From Streptomyces uncialis (GTDB taxonomy: Bacteria; Actinomycetota; Actinomycetes; Streptomycetales; Streptomycetaceae): 64,000 nt of DNA. Where the stretch lies: the NCBI RefSeq assembly GCF_036250755.1, contig NZ_CP109583.1, positions 3,100,001 through 3,164,000 on the forward strand. Reading direction: 5' to 3'. The notes below the pieces were generated by a model. The model was given only the letters and a program-made list of their open reading frames with translations, had not been told where the DNA came from and made no database searches. The position numbers and the translations under genes are program-made. Positions 16,540 through 25,398 of the stretch are shown piece by piece; the first letter of the stretch is position 1, and each line of letters opens with the position of its first letter.

Positions 16540-17019
16540 ATGAAACTCAGGAAGGCCAATCTCGCGATCACGGTGGTGGCGACCCTGGCGGGCGTCGGCA
16601 TGGTGACCGGCCGGGCCCTCGTGGACGGGAGCGAGCCCCTTGACCTCGGGCCCGTGATCGACGTGAGCGGACCCGAGGCCGGCGCTGTCACCCCGTCGCA
16701 GACGGTCTCGCCGCCCCCCCTTTCACCGCAGGGCCCGAAGACCCCACTGCCCACCCCCCCTCGACCCACCGTCACCGTCACGACCACCCCCGGCGCCACC
16801 ACCCCGCCCAACACCGTCCCGGACGCCACCGACGAGGAGGACGAACCACCCCCGGCATCCGTCCGGCCCACCGGAGGCAGACCCGTGCCCGTCCCGACCC
16901 CGCCCCAGAGCAGCCACCGGCCGGGCTTCCCGCCCACCGAGGAGGAGCGCGACCACGACAACGAGGACGGCGGCCGCGGCGAGGGTCACGGTGACGAGGA
17001 AGAAGGAGGGGACGACTAG
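16540..17019 (+). CDS. small membrane-anchored Pro-rich acidic protein
   Basis: 159-aa protein: basic N-terminus (MKLRKANL), one hydrophobic segment (about residues 8-25), then an extracytoplasmic region rich in Pro/Thr/Val and ending in an acidic Asp/Glu/Gly tail. Three bases separate its stop from the histidine kinase GTG, so it is the first gene of the two-component operon and may be a periplasmic-side partner of the kinase. The ATG at 16540 has a weak SD; a TTG at 16516 is an alternative. No family recognised. Confidence 0.65.
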   Translation: MKLRKANLAITVVATLAGVGMVTGRALVDGSEPLDLGPVIDVSGPEAGAVTPSQTVSPPPLSPQGPKTPLPTPPRPTVTVTTTPGATTPPNTVPDATDEEDEPPPASVRPTGGRPVPVPTPPQSSHRPGFPPTEEERDHDNEDGGRGEGHGDEEEGGDD

Positions 17020-17021
17020 CG

Positions 17022-18668
17022 GTGCGCAAGCACACGGCCAGCGCGCGGTCGAGAATCGTGGGCTGGATGATGCTCCTGGTGGGTGCCGCGATCGCGGCAC
17101 CCACCGTCGCCATCACCGTCCTGTGGCAGGCCCAGATGGACGCCCGCGTGGACGAGCAGCTGCTGCACGAGGTGGACAACCTCCGCGCGTTCGCCGGGAA
17201 GGGCCGCGGCGAATCGGGCCAGCCCTACACCGACGGCGCCGCGCTGCTCACCGACTTCATGTCCAACAACCTGCCCAACCGGGAGGAGACCTACTTCAGC
17301 ATCGTGGACGGCCGGGCCGACCGCCGCAGCGGCGTCGACCCGCCCATCAAACTGGACGAGAACCCGGACGTGGTCCGCAAACTGGCCATGCTCGGCAGCA
17401 CCAAGACCCAGACGGGGTGGCTGGACACCTCGGAGGGCCGGGTCCGCTACGGCGTGGTCCCGGTGCGCGTCGCCGGGGACACCCGGGACGTCCGGCTGGT
17501 CCTGATCGAGTTCCGGGACCGCCAGCTCGCCGAGGTCCGCTGGGTGGCCAAGATGCTGCTCGCCACCGGACTCGGCGCGCTCGTGTTCGCGGGTATGACC
17601 AGCTGGCTGGTGGCCGGACGGGTGCTCGCGCCGATCCGGCTGGTGCGGCAGACCGCCGCACGGATCAGCGAGTCCGATCTGACCCAGCGGCTGGACGTCC
17701 GGGGCCATGACGACGTCGCGGCCCTCGCCCACACCTTCAACCGGATGCTCGACCGGCTGGAGCAGGCGTTCACCGCGCAGCGCCGGTTCCTGGACGAGGT
17801 GGGCCATGAACTGCGCACCCCCATCACCGTCATCCGGGGCCATCTGGAACTGATGGACGGCGTCCCGGCCGGCGGTGCGCGCGGTGTGGGTCCGTCCGGC
17901 TGGGACGGCAGCCAGGTGCCGGTGCTGGACTCCTGGCAGCCGTGGCCGGAGGGCATCGGTGAGCTCGGGGAGCAGGACCGGGCGGCGACCCGTGCGCTGG
18001 TCCTGGACGAACTCGACCGGATGAGCCGGATCGTGGACGATCTGCTGACCCTGGCCAAGGCGGAGCGCCCCGACTTCCTCAGCATCGGTGAGACCAATCT
18101 GACCGATCTGATCGTGGACGTCGTCGCCAAGGCCCGCGCCCTGGGCAACCGGCACTGGCGCGTCGCGGCCGTGGCGGAGGCCACGGTCCTCGTCGACGGG
18201 CAGCGGCTCACCCAGGGACTGATCCAGCTCGCCGCCAACGCGGTACGGCACACCCTCGACGGCGACCTCATCGAGATGGGGTCGACGGTCCGGGACGAAC
18301 GGATTCTGCTCTGGGTCCGTGACACCGGGCCGGGTGTGGGACCGATGGACAAGGAACGGATCTTCAACCGGTTCGCTCAGGCCAATCTCGTCGGCACGGC
18401 CAAGAAGACGGGTTCGGGTCAGGCGGGCACGGGTATCGGGCTCGGACTGGCCATCGTCCGGGAGATCGCCGAAGCGCACGGCGGCACCGCCTGGGTGGAG
18501 GACGCCCAGACGGGCGGGGCCCGTTTCGTCCTCGATCTTCCGGCTTACTACCCCTGGGAGGAAGGACAGCATGCATCGGATCCTCATAGCGGAGGACGAA
18601 GCGGGAATCGCCTCTTTCGTGGAAAGAGGCTTAAGGGGATATGGGTTCGCTACCTCAGTGGTGGGTGA
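17022..18668 (+). CDS. sensor histidine kinase
   Basis: 548-aa membrane kinase. Two transmembrane helices (about 13-35 and 178-205) enclose an extracellular sensor; a HAMP domain follows, then H-box DEVGHELRTPITV, N-box QLAANAVRHT, G1 DTGPGV and G2 GTGIGLGLAIV. About 40 residues (GVPAGGARG...GELGEQDR) are inserted between the two HisKA helices. GTG 17022 has AAGGAGG upstream. The frame continues 98 nt past the response-regulator start, giving a basic C-terminal tail of about 30 residues. Forms a two-component system with the next gene. Confidence 0.93.
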   Translation: MRKHTASARSRIVGWMMLLVGAAIAAPTVAITVLWQAQMDARVDEQLLHEVDNLRAFAGKGRGESGQPYTDGAALLTDFMSNNLPNREETYFSIVDGRADRRSGVDPPIKLDENPDVVRKLAMLGSTKTQTGWLDTSEGRVRYGVVPVRVAGDTRDVRLVLIEFRDRQLAEVRWVAKMLLATGLGALVFAGMTSWLVAGRVLAPIRLVRQTAARISESDLTQRLDVRGHDDVAALAHTFNRMLDRLEQAFTAQRRFLDEVGHELRTPITVIRGHLELMDGVPAGGARGVGPSGWDGSQVPVLDSWQPWPEGIGELGEQDRAATRALVLDELDRMSRIVDDLLTLAKAERPDFLSIGETNLTDLIVDVVAKARALGNRHWRVAAVAEATVLVDGQRLTQGLIQLAANAVRHTLDGDLIEMGSTVRDERILLWVRDTGPGVGPMDKERIFNRFAQANLVGTAKKTGSGQAGTGIGLGLAIVREIAEAHGGTAWVEDAQTGGARFVLDLPAYYPWEEGQHASDPHSGGRSGNRLFRGKRLKGIWVRYLSGG

Positions 18669-19230
18669 CGGCCTGTCGGCCTATGAGCACGCCCGCGCCG
18701 GGAACTGCGACCTCATGATCCTCGACCTCGGACTGCCCGCCGTCGACGGTCTCACCGTTCTGCGCAAACTGCGCGAACTGCGCGTCACGCTGCCGGTGGT
18801 GATCCTGACCGCGCGGGACAGCGTGTCCGACGTGGTCGCCGGGCTCGAACAGGGCGCGGACGACTATGTGTCGAAACCGTTCGCGTTCGAGGAACTCCTG
18901 GCCCGGGTCAGGCTCCGGCTGCGGGCCGAGGGCGGGCCGGAGGGCTCGCTGCTGCGGGCCGGGGACCTCGTCCTCGATCTGCGCACCCGGCGGGTCCATG
19001 TGAACGGGCGGGTCGCGGAGCTGTCCGCCCGGGAGTTCGCGCTGACGGAGGTGTTCATGCGCAACCCCGACCAGGTGCTGACGCGCGAGCAGCTCCTCAG
19101 CCGGGTCTGGGGGTTCGACTACGACCCCGGGTCCAACATCGTGGACGTGTATGTGCGGTACGTACGCCGCAAGCTCGGCCCCGACCGGGTCGAGACGGTA
19201 CGCGGGGTGGGCTACCGGCTCCGCGCCTGA
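18571..19230 (+). CDS. OmpR/PhoB-family response regulator
   Basis: 219-aa regulator. Receiver: acidic pair near residue 9 (AEDEAG), phosphoacceptor Asp in MILDLGLP, conserved Lys in VSKPF; C-terminal winged helix with LSAREFALTEVFMRN and VDVYVRYVRRKLG. ATG 18571 is preceded by GGAGGAAGGA. Cognate of the overlapping kinase. The winged helix predicts binding to direct repeats or dyads; the motif at 16201 and 19654 is a candidate. Confidence 0.95.
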   Translation: MHRILIAEDEAGIASFVERGLRGYGFATSVVGDGLSAYEHARAGNCDLMILDLGLPAVDGLTVLRKLRELRVTLPVVILTARDSVSDVVAGLEQGADDYVSKPFAFEELLARVRLRLRAEGGPEGSLLRAGDLVLDLRTRRVHVNGRVAELSAREFALTEVFMRNPDQVLTREQLLSRVWGFDYDPGSNIVDVYVRYVRRKLGPDRVETVRGVGYRLRA

Positions 19231-19653
19231 CCCTTCCCGCACCACCCGCACCACCCGCACCGCCAACCCCCTTGCACCCCCGCACCACACACCCCCCGTA
19301 ACACCGGAACCAGGAACCCCCGCAGGACGCCCGACCCCGCACACCCCCGCAACCCCCACCCCCTCCGGACCGACCCCACCGGACCCCGAGGCCCCAGGAC
19401 CCCCAACCCGGCGACCCCGGCCGGGGGCTCCGACCCCACCGGCACGCCCCCTCCCGGGGCCCCGGGGACCGGCGCGCGCGAGCCATTCCCACGGCCCGCG
19501 CCCGTACATCGCCCGCCCCATCGGCGGGCTTTCGCGCGTTCTGCGCGTTCTGCGCGGGAACTCCCGACGTGCCCCACCTGGCCGTGCGCACATACCAGCG
19601 ACAAGTGCCCACTCAGATGTGCGCGACCGCGCTCCGACATCGTTATCAAGCAG
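19231..19653. other. C-rich intergenic region
   Basis: Strongly cytosine-rich on the plus strand (many CACC and CCCC runs, about 19231-19480). Its long open frames are low-complexity Pro/Thr/Arg with no ribosome-binding site, so no gene is called. Confidence 0.6.
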
Positions 19654-19680
19654 GTGAGAGCTCTCTCACGGCGATCTCAC
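19654..19680. promoter_or_regulatory. GTGAG-N6-CTCAC dyad, candidate response-regulator site 2
   Basis: GTGAGAG-CT-CTCTCAC followed by GGCGATCTCAC and then GACTCATCACC, giving 11-bp-spaced CTCAC-type repeats about 120 bp upstream of the carbonic anhydrase start. Closely matches 16201-16228. Confidence 0.45.
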
Positions 19681-19800
19681 AGCCGACTCATCACCTACCC
19701 GCATGCTTCCGGGCCAAGACAACCACCCCCGGTTGTCCCAACTCCCGCAGCGACCAAGGCCGTTCGCTGCGGAGGTCACTGGATCAGCCAGGAGCACGCC

Positions 19801-20403
19801 ATGAAGAAGCTTCTCGACAACGCGCGGACCTTTCAGCAGCGCATGGCGCCCGAGAGCGAGACCTACCAGCAGTTCGCTGCCGGCCAGAGCCCCGGGACCC
19901 TCTTCATCACCTGTTCCGACTCGCGGATCGTGCCCTCGCTCATCATGGGCTCGGCGCCCGGTGAGGTCTTCGAGCTGCGCAACGCGGGAAACATCATCCC
20001 CCCCTACCGGCCTGGGCGGCAGTCCGGTGAGGCGGCCACTCTCCAGTACGCGGTCGACGTGCTCCGGGTCCAGGACATCGTCGTCTGCGGACACTCGCAC
20101 TGCGGGGCCATCGCCGCGGTCGCCAAGGAGCAGGACCTGACGGCTCTGCCGAGCGTAGCGGAGTGGGTTTCCTTCGCCCGTCCGGGTCTGGCCCCCATCC
20201 TCGGTACCCCGCCCGAGGACCTGACCCTGACGAACTTCGTCCAGGCCCATGTCGTGGCCCAGCTGGAGACCCTGCGCGGCTACCCCGAGGTCCACGCGGC
20301 CATCGCCGACGGCCGGGTGCAGCTGCACGGCTGGTTCTACCGGGTGGACACCGCCCAGGTGTTCGAACTCGACGAGAACGACGGCGCGTTCCACTGCCAC
20401 TGA
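19801..20403 (+). CDS. beta-class carbonic anhydrase
   Basis: 200-aa cytosolic zinc enzyme converting CO2 and bicarbonate. Zinc ligands are Cys38 (TCSDSR), His98 and Cys101 (CGHSHCG), with the Asp40-Arg42 catalytic dyad; RNAGNIIPP is also typical. ATG 19801 is preceded by CCAGGAG. It sits upstream of a SulP transporter, a pairing seen in many bacteria in which bicarbonate transport and hydration are coupled. Confidence 0.96.
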   Translation: MKKLLDNARTFQQRMAPESETYQQFAAGQSPGTLFITCSDSRIVPSLIMGSAPGEVFELRNAGNIIPPYRPGRQSGEAATLQYAVDVLRVQDIVVCGHSHCGAIAAVAKEQDLTALPSVAEWVSFARPGLAPILGTPPEDLTLTNFVQAHVVAQLETLRGYPEVHAAIADGRVQLHGWFYRVDTAQVFELDENDGAFHCH

Positions 20404-20433
20404 GCTCGGAGCCGGGCCGGTTCTCGGGCCCCG

Positions 20434-20482
20434 CACGGACCGGTCGAGGCGCCAGGGCTCAGGCACCCCCGACCGGTCCGTG
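20434..20482. terminator. hairpin downstream of carbonic anhydrase
   Basis: CACGGACCGGTCG (20434-20446) and CGACCGGTCCGTG (20470-20482): perfect 13-bp stem with a 23-nt loop. It may terminate or attenuate readthrough into SulP. The remaining gap to 20795 shows only GC-rich sequence without a gene. Confidence 0.6.
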
Positions 20483-20795
20483 AGGACCCCGGACACGACC
20501 CGGCTCCGGCGGGGCACCCGCGGCCCCGCACAACCCGGTACGGGACGGACCCAGCGCCCCGTACGGACGGCCCGGACAGCACTCCCGTGCGAACGGCGCC
20601 ACCGTCCCGTACCGGAACCCCGACGCTTCACCCCGTGTGCCGATGGAGAACCGGCCCCGCGCCGGTCCCGGGACCCGCACCCCACAGGTCCCGACCCCTC
20701 ACCCCACCCCCCACGGACGCATCCGTCCGCCAGGCCCGCGTACCCCAAGCGCACCCCCAGGCCGGCGGACGGAAGCGGCGAAAGGATCGATCGAC

Positions 20796-23018
20796 ATGTC
20801 TGCTGAACGAATACACCCGGGAAGTAACGGCCGCCACGCGCGACGGGGCGCCGGCTCCGAGCCCAGCAGTCCAGAGGGCAGCGGTGGCGGCCTACCGAAG
20901 AACACCGAGCCGGCCATGAAGGACGCCCTCGGTACCGACTTCATGGCGTCGATCGTCGTCTTCCTGGTCGCGCTGCCCCTGTGCATCGGTGTCGCCGCCG
21001 CCTCCGGTGTCCCGGTGGCCCTCGGCATCGTCACCGGCATCATCGGCGGCCTGATCGTGGGCTTCCTGCCCGGCAGTTCCCTCCAGGTGTCCGGCCCCGC
21101 CGCCGGACTCGCGGTCCTGGTGCTGGAGTTCGTCACCGAACACGGCCCCGGGATGCTCGGCCCCGTGGTCCTGATGTGCGGCCTCGTCCAGATGCTGCTC
21201 GGTGTGCTGAAGGCGGGCGGACTCTTCCAGTCCATCTCGCTGTCCGTGGTCCAGGGCATGCTCGCCGGTATCGGCCTGCCCCTGATCCTCAGCCAGATCT
21301 ACGCCGTCGTCGACTCCAAGCAGCACGGCACCCCGCTGACCAACGTCGGCGGAATGCCGGACCTCGTCGAGGCGGTCGCGGGCAGCCCCACCAAGCTGGC
21401 GGCCCTGGGCCTCGGCGTGATGGCGATCGTGCTCTGCTTCGTCTGGTACAAGGTGCCGAAGCCGCTCAACAAGGTGCCCGCACCGCTGATCGCGGTGGTC
21501 CTCGGCTGCATCATCGCCGCGCTCCCCGGCTTCGAAGGTGTGAAGAAGGTCGAGTTCGGCAACATGCTGGAAGCGCTCAACTTCGTGAGCCCCGGCGACA
21601 TGACCCATATCTTCGACCCCGCCGTCATCATGATGATCATCACCTTCACGGTGATCGCGTCGGCCGAGTCACTGTTCAGCGCGGCGGCCGTGGACCGTAT
21701 GCACACGGGACCCCGGACCAAGTACAACCAGGAACTCTTCGCCCAGGGCGTCGGCAACGCCGCCTCCGGTGTGGTCGGCGGAATGCCGCTGACCGCGGTG
21801 ATCGTGCGCAGCGCGGCCAATGTGAACGCGGGCGCCAGGACCAAGCTGTCCCGCATCCTGCACGGTGTCTGGCTGCTCGGCTTCGGTCTGCTGCTGCCGG
21901 GCCTGCTCGGACTGATCCCCATCACCGTCCTCGCGGGTGTCCTGCTGCACGCGGGCTGGAAGCTCTTCAACCCGCCGGCGTTCGTCAAGATGTGGAAGAC
22001 CGACCGTGGCGAGGGCATCGTCATGCTCATCACCACGGCCGCCATCTTCTTCGCCAACCTGCTGGAGGGCGTGCTCGCCGGCCTCGCGATCGCGGTGGTC
22101 CTCATCGCCCTGCGCATGTCGCACATGAGCATCAAGCAGACCATCACCGGTGACACCGGCCGCCTGGAACTGCGCGGCAACGCCACCTTCCTGCGGCTGC
22201 CCCGGCTGATCGAGGCCCTGGAAGCCATCTCCGACCGCCCCCGGGTGCACGTCGACGCCTCACGGCTCGGCCATCTGGACCTCGCCTGCCGCAGCCAGAT
22301 CGAGGAATGGGGCGAGCAGCGCAAGAAGGCCGGCGCGCTCCACGTCGACATCCGGCTGCCGGGTGACAAGAGCGACAAGAGCGCGGAGGTCGAGGAGATG
22401 GAAGAGGTCACGACCGCACCGGAAGAGGTCGAGGTCACCGCTGAACTCCCCAACGTGCCCGCGGGCGTGGGAGCCGGACCCGGCACCGCGGCCACGACGG
22501 CGCAGGACCACGCGTCCGACTCCTACCCGAACGGCCACCAGGCCCCTTCGGCCTCGGACTTCACGGACACCCTGCCCCCGACGCACGAGCGCTCCCGCCC
22601 GTACGCCGAGGCCGGGTACCAGCAGACGATGGCCCAGGGCTACGCCCACGGGCACCCCGCGCACGGCGGCTACGCCCGCCAGCACCCGCAGCACTACGGA
22701 CCGCCCTACGCGTACCACCCGGGCCAGCCGCACCCCGGCTACCCGCAGCCCGGCTACGCCGGTCACCCCGGACAGGCCCACCACCCGCAGCACACGCACT
22801 ACCAGCACCCCGCGTACCCGCCGCCGCAGGGCTACCCGATCCCGCAGCCGCACCCGCAGGCCGCCATGCACCCGCAGTACCAGCAGCAGCCCCCGCCGCC
22901 GTACGACCCGAACCAGCCTCCGCCGCCGCCCTACCAGGGGCCGCCTCCGGCGGGTGGCTACTGGGGCCCCGGCGACGAATGGGCCGCCCAGTCCCACGGC
23001 GAGGGGAGCCGGCGATGA
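20796..23018 (+). CDS. SulP-family anion (bicarbonate/sulfate) transporter
   Basis: 740-aa membrane transporter. Some ten or more transmembrane segments (about 45-460) include the SulP signature region LPGSSLQVSGPAAGLAVLV; a STAS domain follows (about 460-560: VHVDASRLGHLDLACRSQIEEW). Residues from about 585 to 740 form a disordered tail of His/Tyr/Pro/Gln/Gly repeats. ATG 20796 has AAAGGA nine bases upstream. With a carbonic anhydrase just upstream, bicarbonate uptake (BicA-like) is more likely than sulfate. Its stop overlaps the next gene (ATGA). Confidence 0.93.
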   Translation: MSAERIHPGSNGRHARRGAGSEPSSPEGSGGGLPKNTEPAMKDALGTDFMASIVVFLVALPLCIGVAAASGVPVALGIVTGIIGGLIVGFLPGSSLQVSGPAAGLAVLVLEFVTEHGPGMLGPVVLMCGLVQMLLGVLKAGGLFQSISLSVVQGMLAGIGLPLILSQIYAVVDSKQHGTPLTNVGGMPDLVEAVAGSPTKLAALGLGVMAIVLCFVWYKVPKPLNKVPAPLIAVVLGCIIAALPGFEGVKKVEFGNMLEALNFVSPGDMTHIFDPAVIMMIITFTVIASAESLFSAAAVDRMHTGPRTKYNQELFAQGVGNAASGVVGGMPLTAVIVRSAANVNAGARTKLSRILHGVWLLGFGLLLPGLLGLIPITVLAGVLLHAGWKLFNPPAFVKMWKTDRGEGIVMLITTAAIFFANLLEGVLAGLAIAVVLIALRMSHMSIKQTITGDTGRLELRGNATFLRLPRLIEALEAISDRPRVHVDASRLGHLDLACRSQIEEWGEQRKKAGALHVDIRLPGDKSDKSAEVEEMEEVTTAPEEVEVTAELPNVPAGVGAGPGTAATTAQDHASDSYPNGHQAPSASDFTDTLPPTHERSRPYAEAGYQQTMAQGYAHGHPAHGGYARQHPQHYGPPYAYHPGQPHPGYPQPGYAGHPGQAHHPQHTHYQHPAYPPPQGYPIPQPHPQAAMHPQYQQQPPPPYDPNQPPPPPYQGPPPAGGYWGPGDEWAAQSHGEGSRR

Positions 23019-23743
23019 AGCAGCGGCTCACGGCGGACGAGCAGGACGGACTGTTCCTGCTCCTGCGCTCACTCCACACGATTCTGACGGCCTGCCAGGA
23101 CGCGAACTGCCCTGAGCTGCGCCATGAGGCGAAGCCGGACACGGCCCCGGCCCCCGGGACCGTCCTGAACGGAATCCCGTCCCCCGTGAACCGCGACACT
23201 CCACGCCACTCGCACCGCTACGCCCGGCCCCCGGCCTCGCCCACCAGGCCGTCCGCCGCCTCGGGTCACCCGCACTCCACGGGACCGTCCCATCCCGCTC
23301 CCGCGGGACGGCCCTCGGGTCCGACCCACCCGCACCACCCCGAGGCCCCGGCACACCACCCGGCCGACCTCCACCAGACCCGTGCGGACCCGACAACCCC
23401 CCCGGGTCCGCACGCCCCCCAGCACCACGGGGTCCGGGCACCGGGCGGCCACGGGACCACCGTCCCGGCCGCCCGGGGGCCCCGGGCCGCCGGCCGGGAC
23501 TCCCGCCCGGCGGACGGTTCCGACCCCGACCCGCCAGGCGCGGGCCGCCCGGCACCGGACGCCGCCTCCAAGACCGCCGCCGGACCGGCCGCCACCGGTC
23601 CGGCGGCCGGCCCCACCGGAACCCGCACCGACGAGCCCGCCGCGGACCCGCTCCCCCGCAGGGACCGCTCCGGAGCCGCCGCCCGGCTCGAAGCACTACG
23701 GGCCGCGGCCCGGACCGAAGCCAAAGCGGCACAAGGGGGTTGA
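23015..23743 (+). CDS. Pro-rich hypothetical protein coupled to SulP
   Basis: 242-aa protein, no recognised family. Residues 1 to about 45 look structured (ADEQDGLFLLLRSLHTILTACQDANC, with two cysteines); the rest is Pro/His/Ala/Gly-rich and probably disordered, ending in an Arg/Ala/Lys helix. The ATGA overlap with sulP implies translational coupling and a possible accessory role. Confidence 0.6.
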   Translation: MKQRLTADEQDGLFLLLRSLHTILTACQDANCPELRHEAKPDTAPAPGTVLNGIPSPVNRDTPRHSHRYARPPASPTRPSAASGHPHSTGPSHPAPAGRPSGPTHPHHPEAPAHHPADLHQTRADPTTPPGPHAPQHHGVRAPGGHGTTVPAARGPRAAGRDSRPADGSDPDPPGAGRPAPDAASKTAAGPAATGPAAGPTGTRTDEPAADPLPRRDRSGAAARLEALRAAARTEAKAAQGG

Positions 23744-23806
23744 GCGGACCCTCCTCCGCTCAAGTGCCCATCCCCCGCCGGTCGGACACCGCCGACCGAC
23801 CGGCCC

Positions 23807-23847
23807 GCGCCGGAGCCTCCCCCATGGCCCATGGGAGGCTCCGGCGC
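23807..23847. terminator. strong terminator hairpin after the SulP operon
   Basis: GCGCCGGAGCCTCCC and its exact complement, 15-bp arms with an 11-nt loop; no T-tract. Confidence 0.75.
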
Positions 23848-23895
23848 CCTTGTGTGCGCGGGCTTTCGTACGACGGTTGTCGTGCGGGGGCACCC

Positions 23896-23945
23896 GTGCG
23901 GGGGCTGTTGTGCGGGGGCTGTTGTGCGGGGGCTGTTGTGCGGGG
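23896..23945. repeat. 14-bp tandem repeat
   Basis: GTGCGGGGGCTGTT repeated three times (23896-23937) plus a partial fourth, within the 170-bp gap before the next gene. No gene seen here. Confidence 0.8.
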
Positions 23946-24020
23946 CGCCTCGCGTACGGGCGTTCCGGTGCGCGCCGCCACCGCCGTGTACGCGGGCCCG
24001 ACACCCGGCGCGGGCGCTGT

Positions 24021-24734
24021 TTAACGCGGCAGGAGGGACCGCATCACGGACGCGGCCTGACGGGTGGTGATCTTCCCGACCGCGCGGGTCCGCCCACCGC
24101 GCAGGAAGTCCGCGGGCACCCAGTACCCCGTACCGGGCACCAGCACCTCCTCATGGACCTCGCCGCCCGCACCGGACGCCGTCCGCAGCCGCGCGAGCAC
24201 CAGCGCGCCGGGCCCGGTCGCGTCGGCGTAGTACGTGACCCGCTCGCCCGCGGTCGCGTCGAGCATGTCGAGCACCCGGGCGTCCAGCGCGACGAACGGT
24301 TCCAGCGCCAGACTCCCGGCGAAACTCCCGTACGGGACGCTGATCCCGTCGAGGTCGATCATCTGGCCGACGGAGTACCCGCCGCCCCGCCCGAACAGCG
24401 TGACAACGGGCTCATACGGATGCGGCAGTTCCGGCAGCCCCCGGGACCCCACGGCGGCCCACCGCACCGCCGCCCGGCACACCACCTCCAGACCGCGCGG
24501 AGCGAGCGTCGCCGCGAACGCGTCCGCCTCGGCCGCCAGGCCGGCGCCCAGCCGCAGCCCCGGCCGCGCGAGTTCCGCGACATCGAAGAACGGCCACCGC
24601 TCGGGCACCCCGTACGCGTCCGCCCACAGCGCGGCCCGCCGCATGTGCTCACGCATCAGCAACGCCCGCGACCACCGGTGCGCGTACGCCCGCTCCCAGT
24701 CGTCCTGGTCCACGCCCCGCAGCCGGTCGAGCAC
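24021..24734 (-). CDS. hypothetical protein
   Basis: About 237 aa, soluble, no signal or membrane segment. Not recognised. It contains ERWPFFDVAELARPGLRLGAGL, a Gly-rich FGRGGGYSVGQM and VPGTGYWVPADFLRG near the C-terminus. The GTG at 24734 has GAGGG about ten bases upstream; a later ATG (MREHMRRAAL) is possible. Divergent from the VOC gene across a 171-bp gap, with which it may share a promoter region. Confidence 0.6.
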   Translation of the reverse strand: MLDRLRGVDQDDWERAYAHRWSRALLMREHMRRAALWADAYGVPERWPFFDVAELARPGLRLGAGLAAEADAFAATLAPRGLEVVCRAAVRWAAVGSRGLPELPHPYEPVVTLFGRGGGYSVGQMIDLDGISVPYGSFAGSLALEPFVALDARVLDMLDATAGERVTYYADATGPGALVLARLRTASGAGGEVHEEVLVPGTGYWVPADFLRGGRTRAVGKITTRQAASVMRSLLPR

Positions 24735-24905
24735 GCCACGGGGACCCTCACCCCGCACCTCACCGGAGCCCGGCCCGCCCTGCCCGACCGCCCCACCTCG
24801 TCCCACCGGTCCACCACCCCCTCCGCGTCCCGTCGCGACGCCCCGCCGCACCCTCCGGGAAGAAATCCCATGGCACGACGTGGGACCCACCCCTACGATG
24901 CACGG

Positions 24906-25343
24906 ATGGCGTCGATCAGGCAGGTCCAAATCACCTTCGACTGCGCGGAACCCGAGCGCGTCGCCCGCTTCTGGTCCGAGGTTCTCGGGTACACCACCCC
25001 GCCGCCCCCGGAGGGATTCGCGACCTGGGCCGAGTTCGATCGCACGGCGCCCCCCGGACACCGGGGTGAGGCGTTCGCGGTGTGCGCCGATCCCTCGGGT
25101 GCGGGTCCGCGGCTGTTCTTCCAGCGCGTTCCCGAGGGCAAGGTCGTCAAGAACCGGGTCCACCTCGACGTCCGGGTCGGCACCGGGCTCGTCGGCGAGG
25201 AACGTCTCGCCGCGCTGGAGGCCGAATGCGTACGGCTGCTCCCGCTCGGCGCGGTACGCGGACAACTGCTGCGCGCCGACGGCGTCAACGAGTCCTGCCA
25301 GCTGATGCAGGACATCGAGGGCAACGAGTTCTGCCTCGACTGA
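24906..25343 (+). CDS. VOC (glyoxalase/bleomycin-resistance-like) family protein
   Basis: 145-aa single-module VOC protein: QVQITFDCAEPERVARFWSEVLGY at the N-terminus and QLMQDIEGNEFCLD at the C-terminus, with RVHLDVRVG in the middle. The Streptomyces DUF-type VOC relatives of this length are of unknown substrate. ATG 24906. Confidence 0.88.
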   Translation: MASIRQVQITFDCAEPERVARFWSEVLGYTTPPPPEGFATWAEFDRTAPPGHRGEAFAVCADPSGAGPRLFFQRVPEGKVVKNRVHLDVRVGTGLVGEERLAALEAECVRLLPLGAVRGQLLRADGVNESCQLMQDIEGNEFCLD

Positions 25344-25362
25344 ACGGCCGCCCTCCGGCCGT

Positions 25363-25391
25363 GGCCGCCGCACCCGGAGCGTGCGGCGGCC
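25363..25391. terminator. bidirectional terminator hairpin
   Basis: GGCCGCCGCAC-CCGGAGC-GTGCGGCGGCC, perfect 11-bp stem between convergent genes. Confidence 0.75.
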
Positions 25392-25398
25392 GGGCCGG

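Noticed and set aside
15027..16961. Upstream extension of the DUF5954-like gene to 16961
   Set aside because: The extension runs through the divergent promoter region and across the start of the 16540 gene; conserved-looking sequence begins at MGDD (16040).
19231..19653. Possible small genes in the C-rich gap after the response regulator
   Set aside because: Only Pro/Thr/Arg low-complexity frames without ribosome-binding sites.
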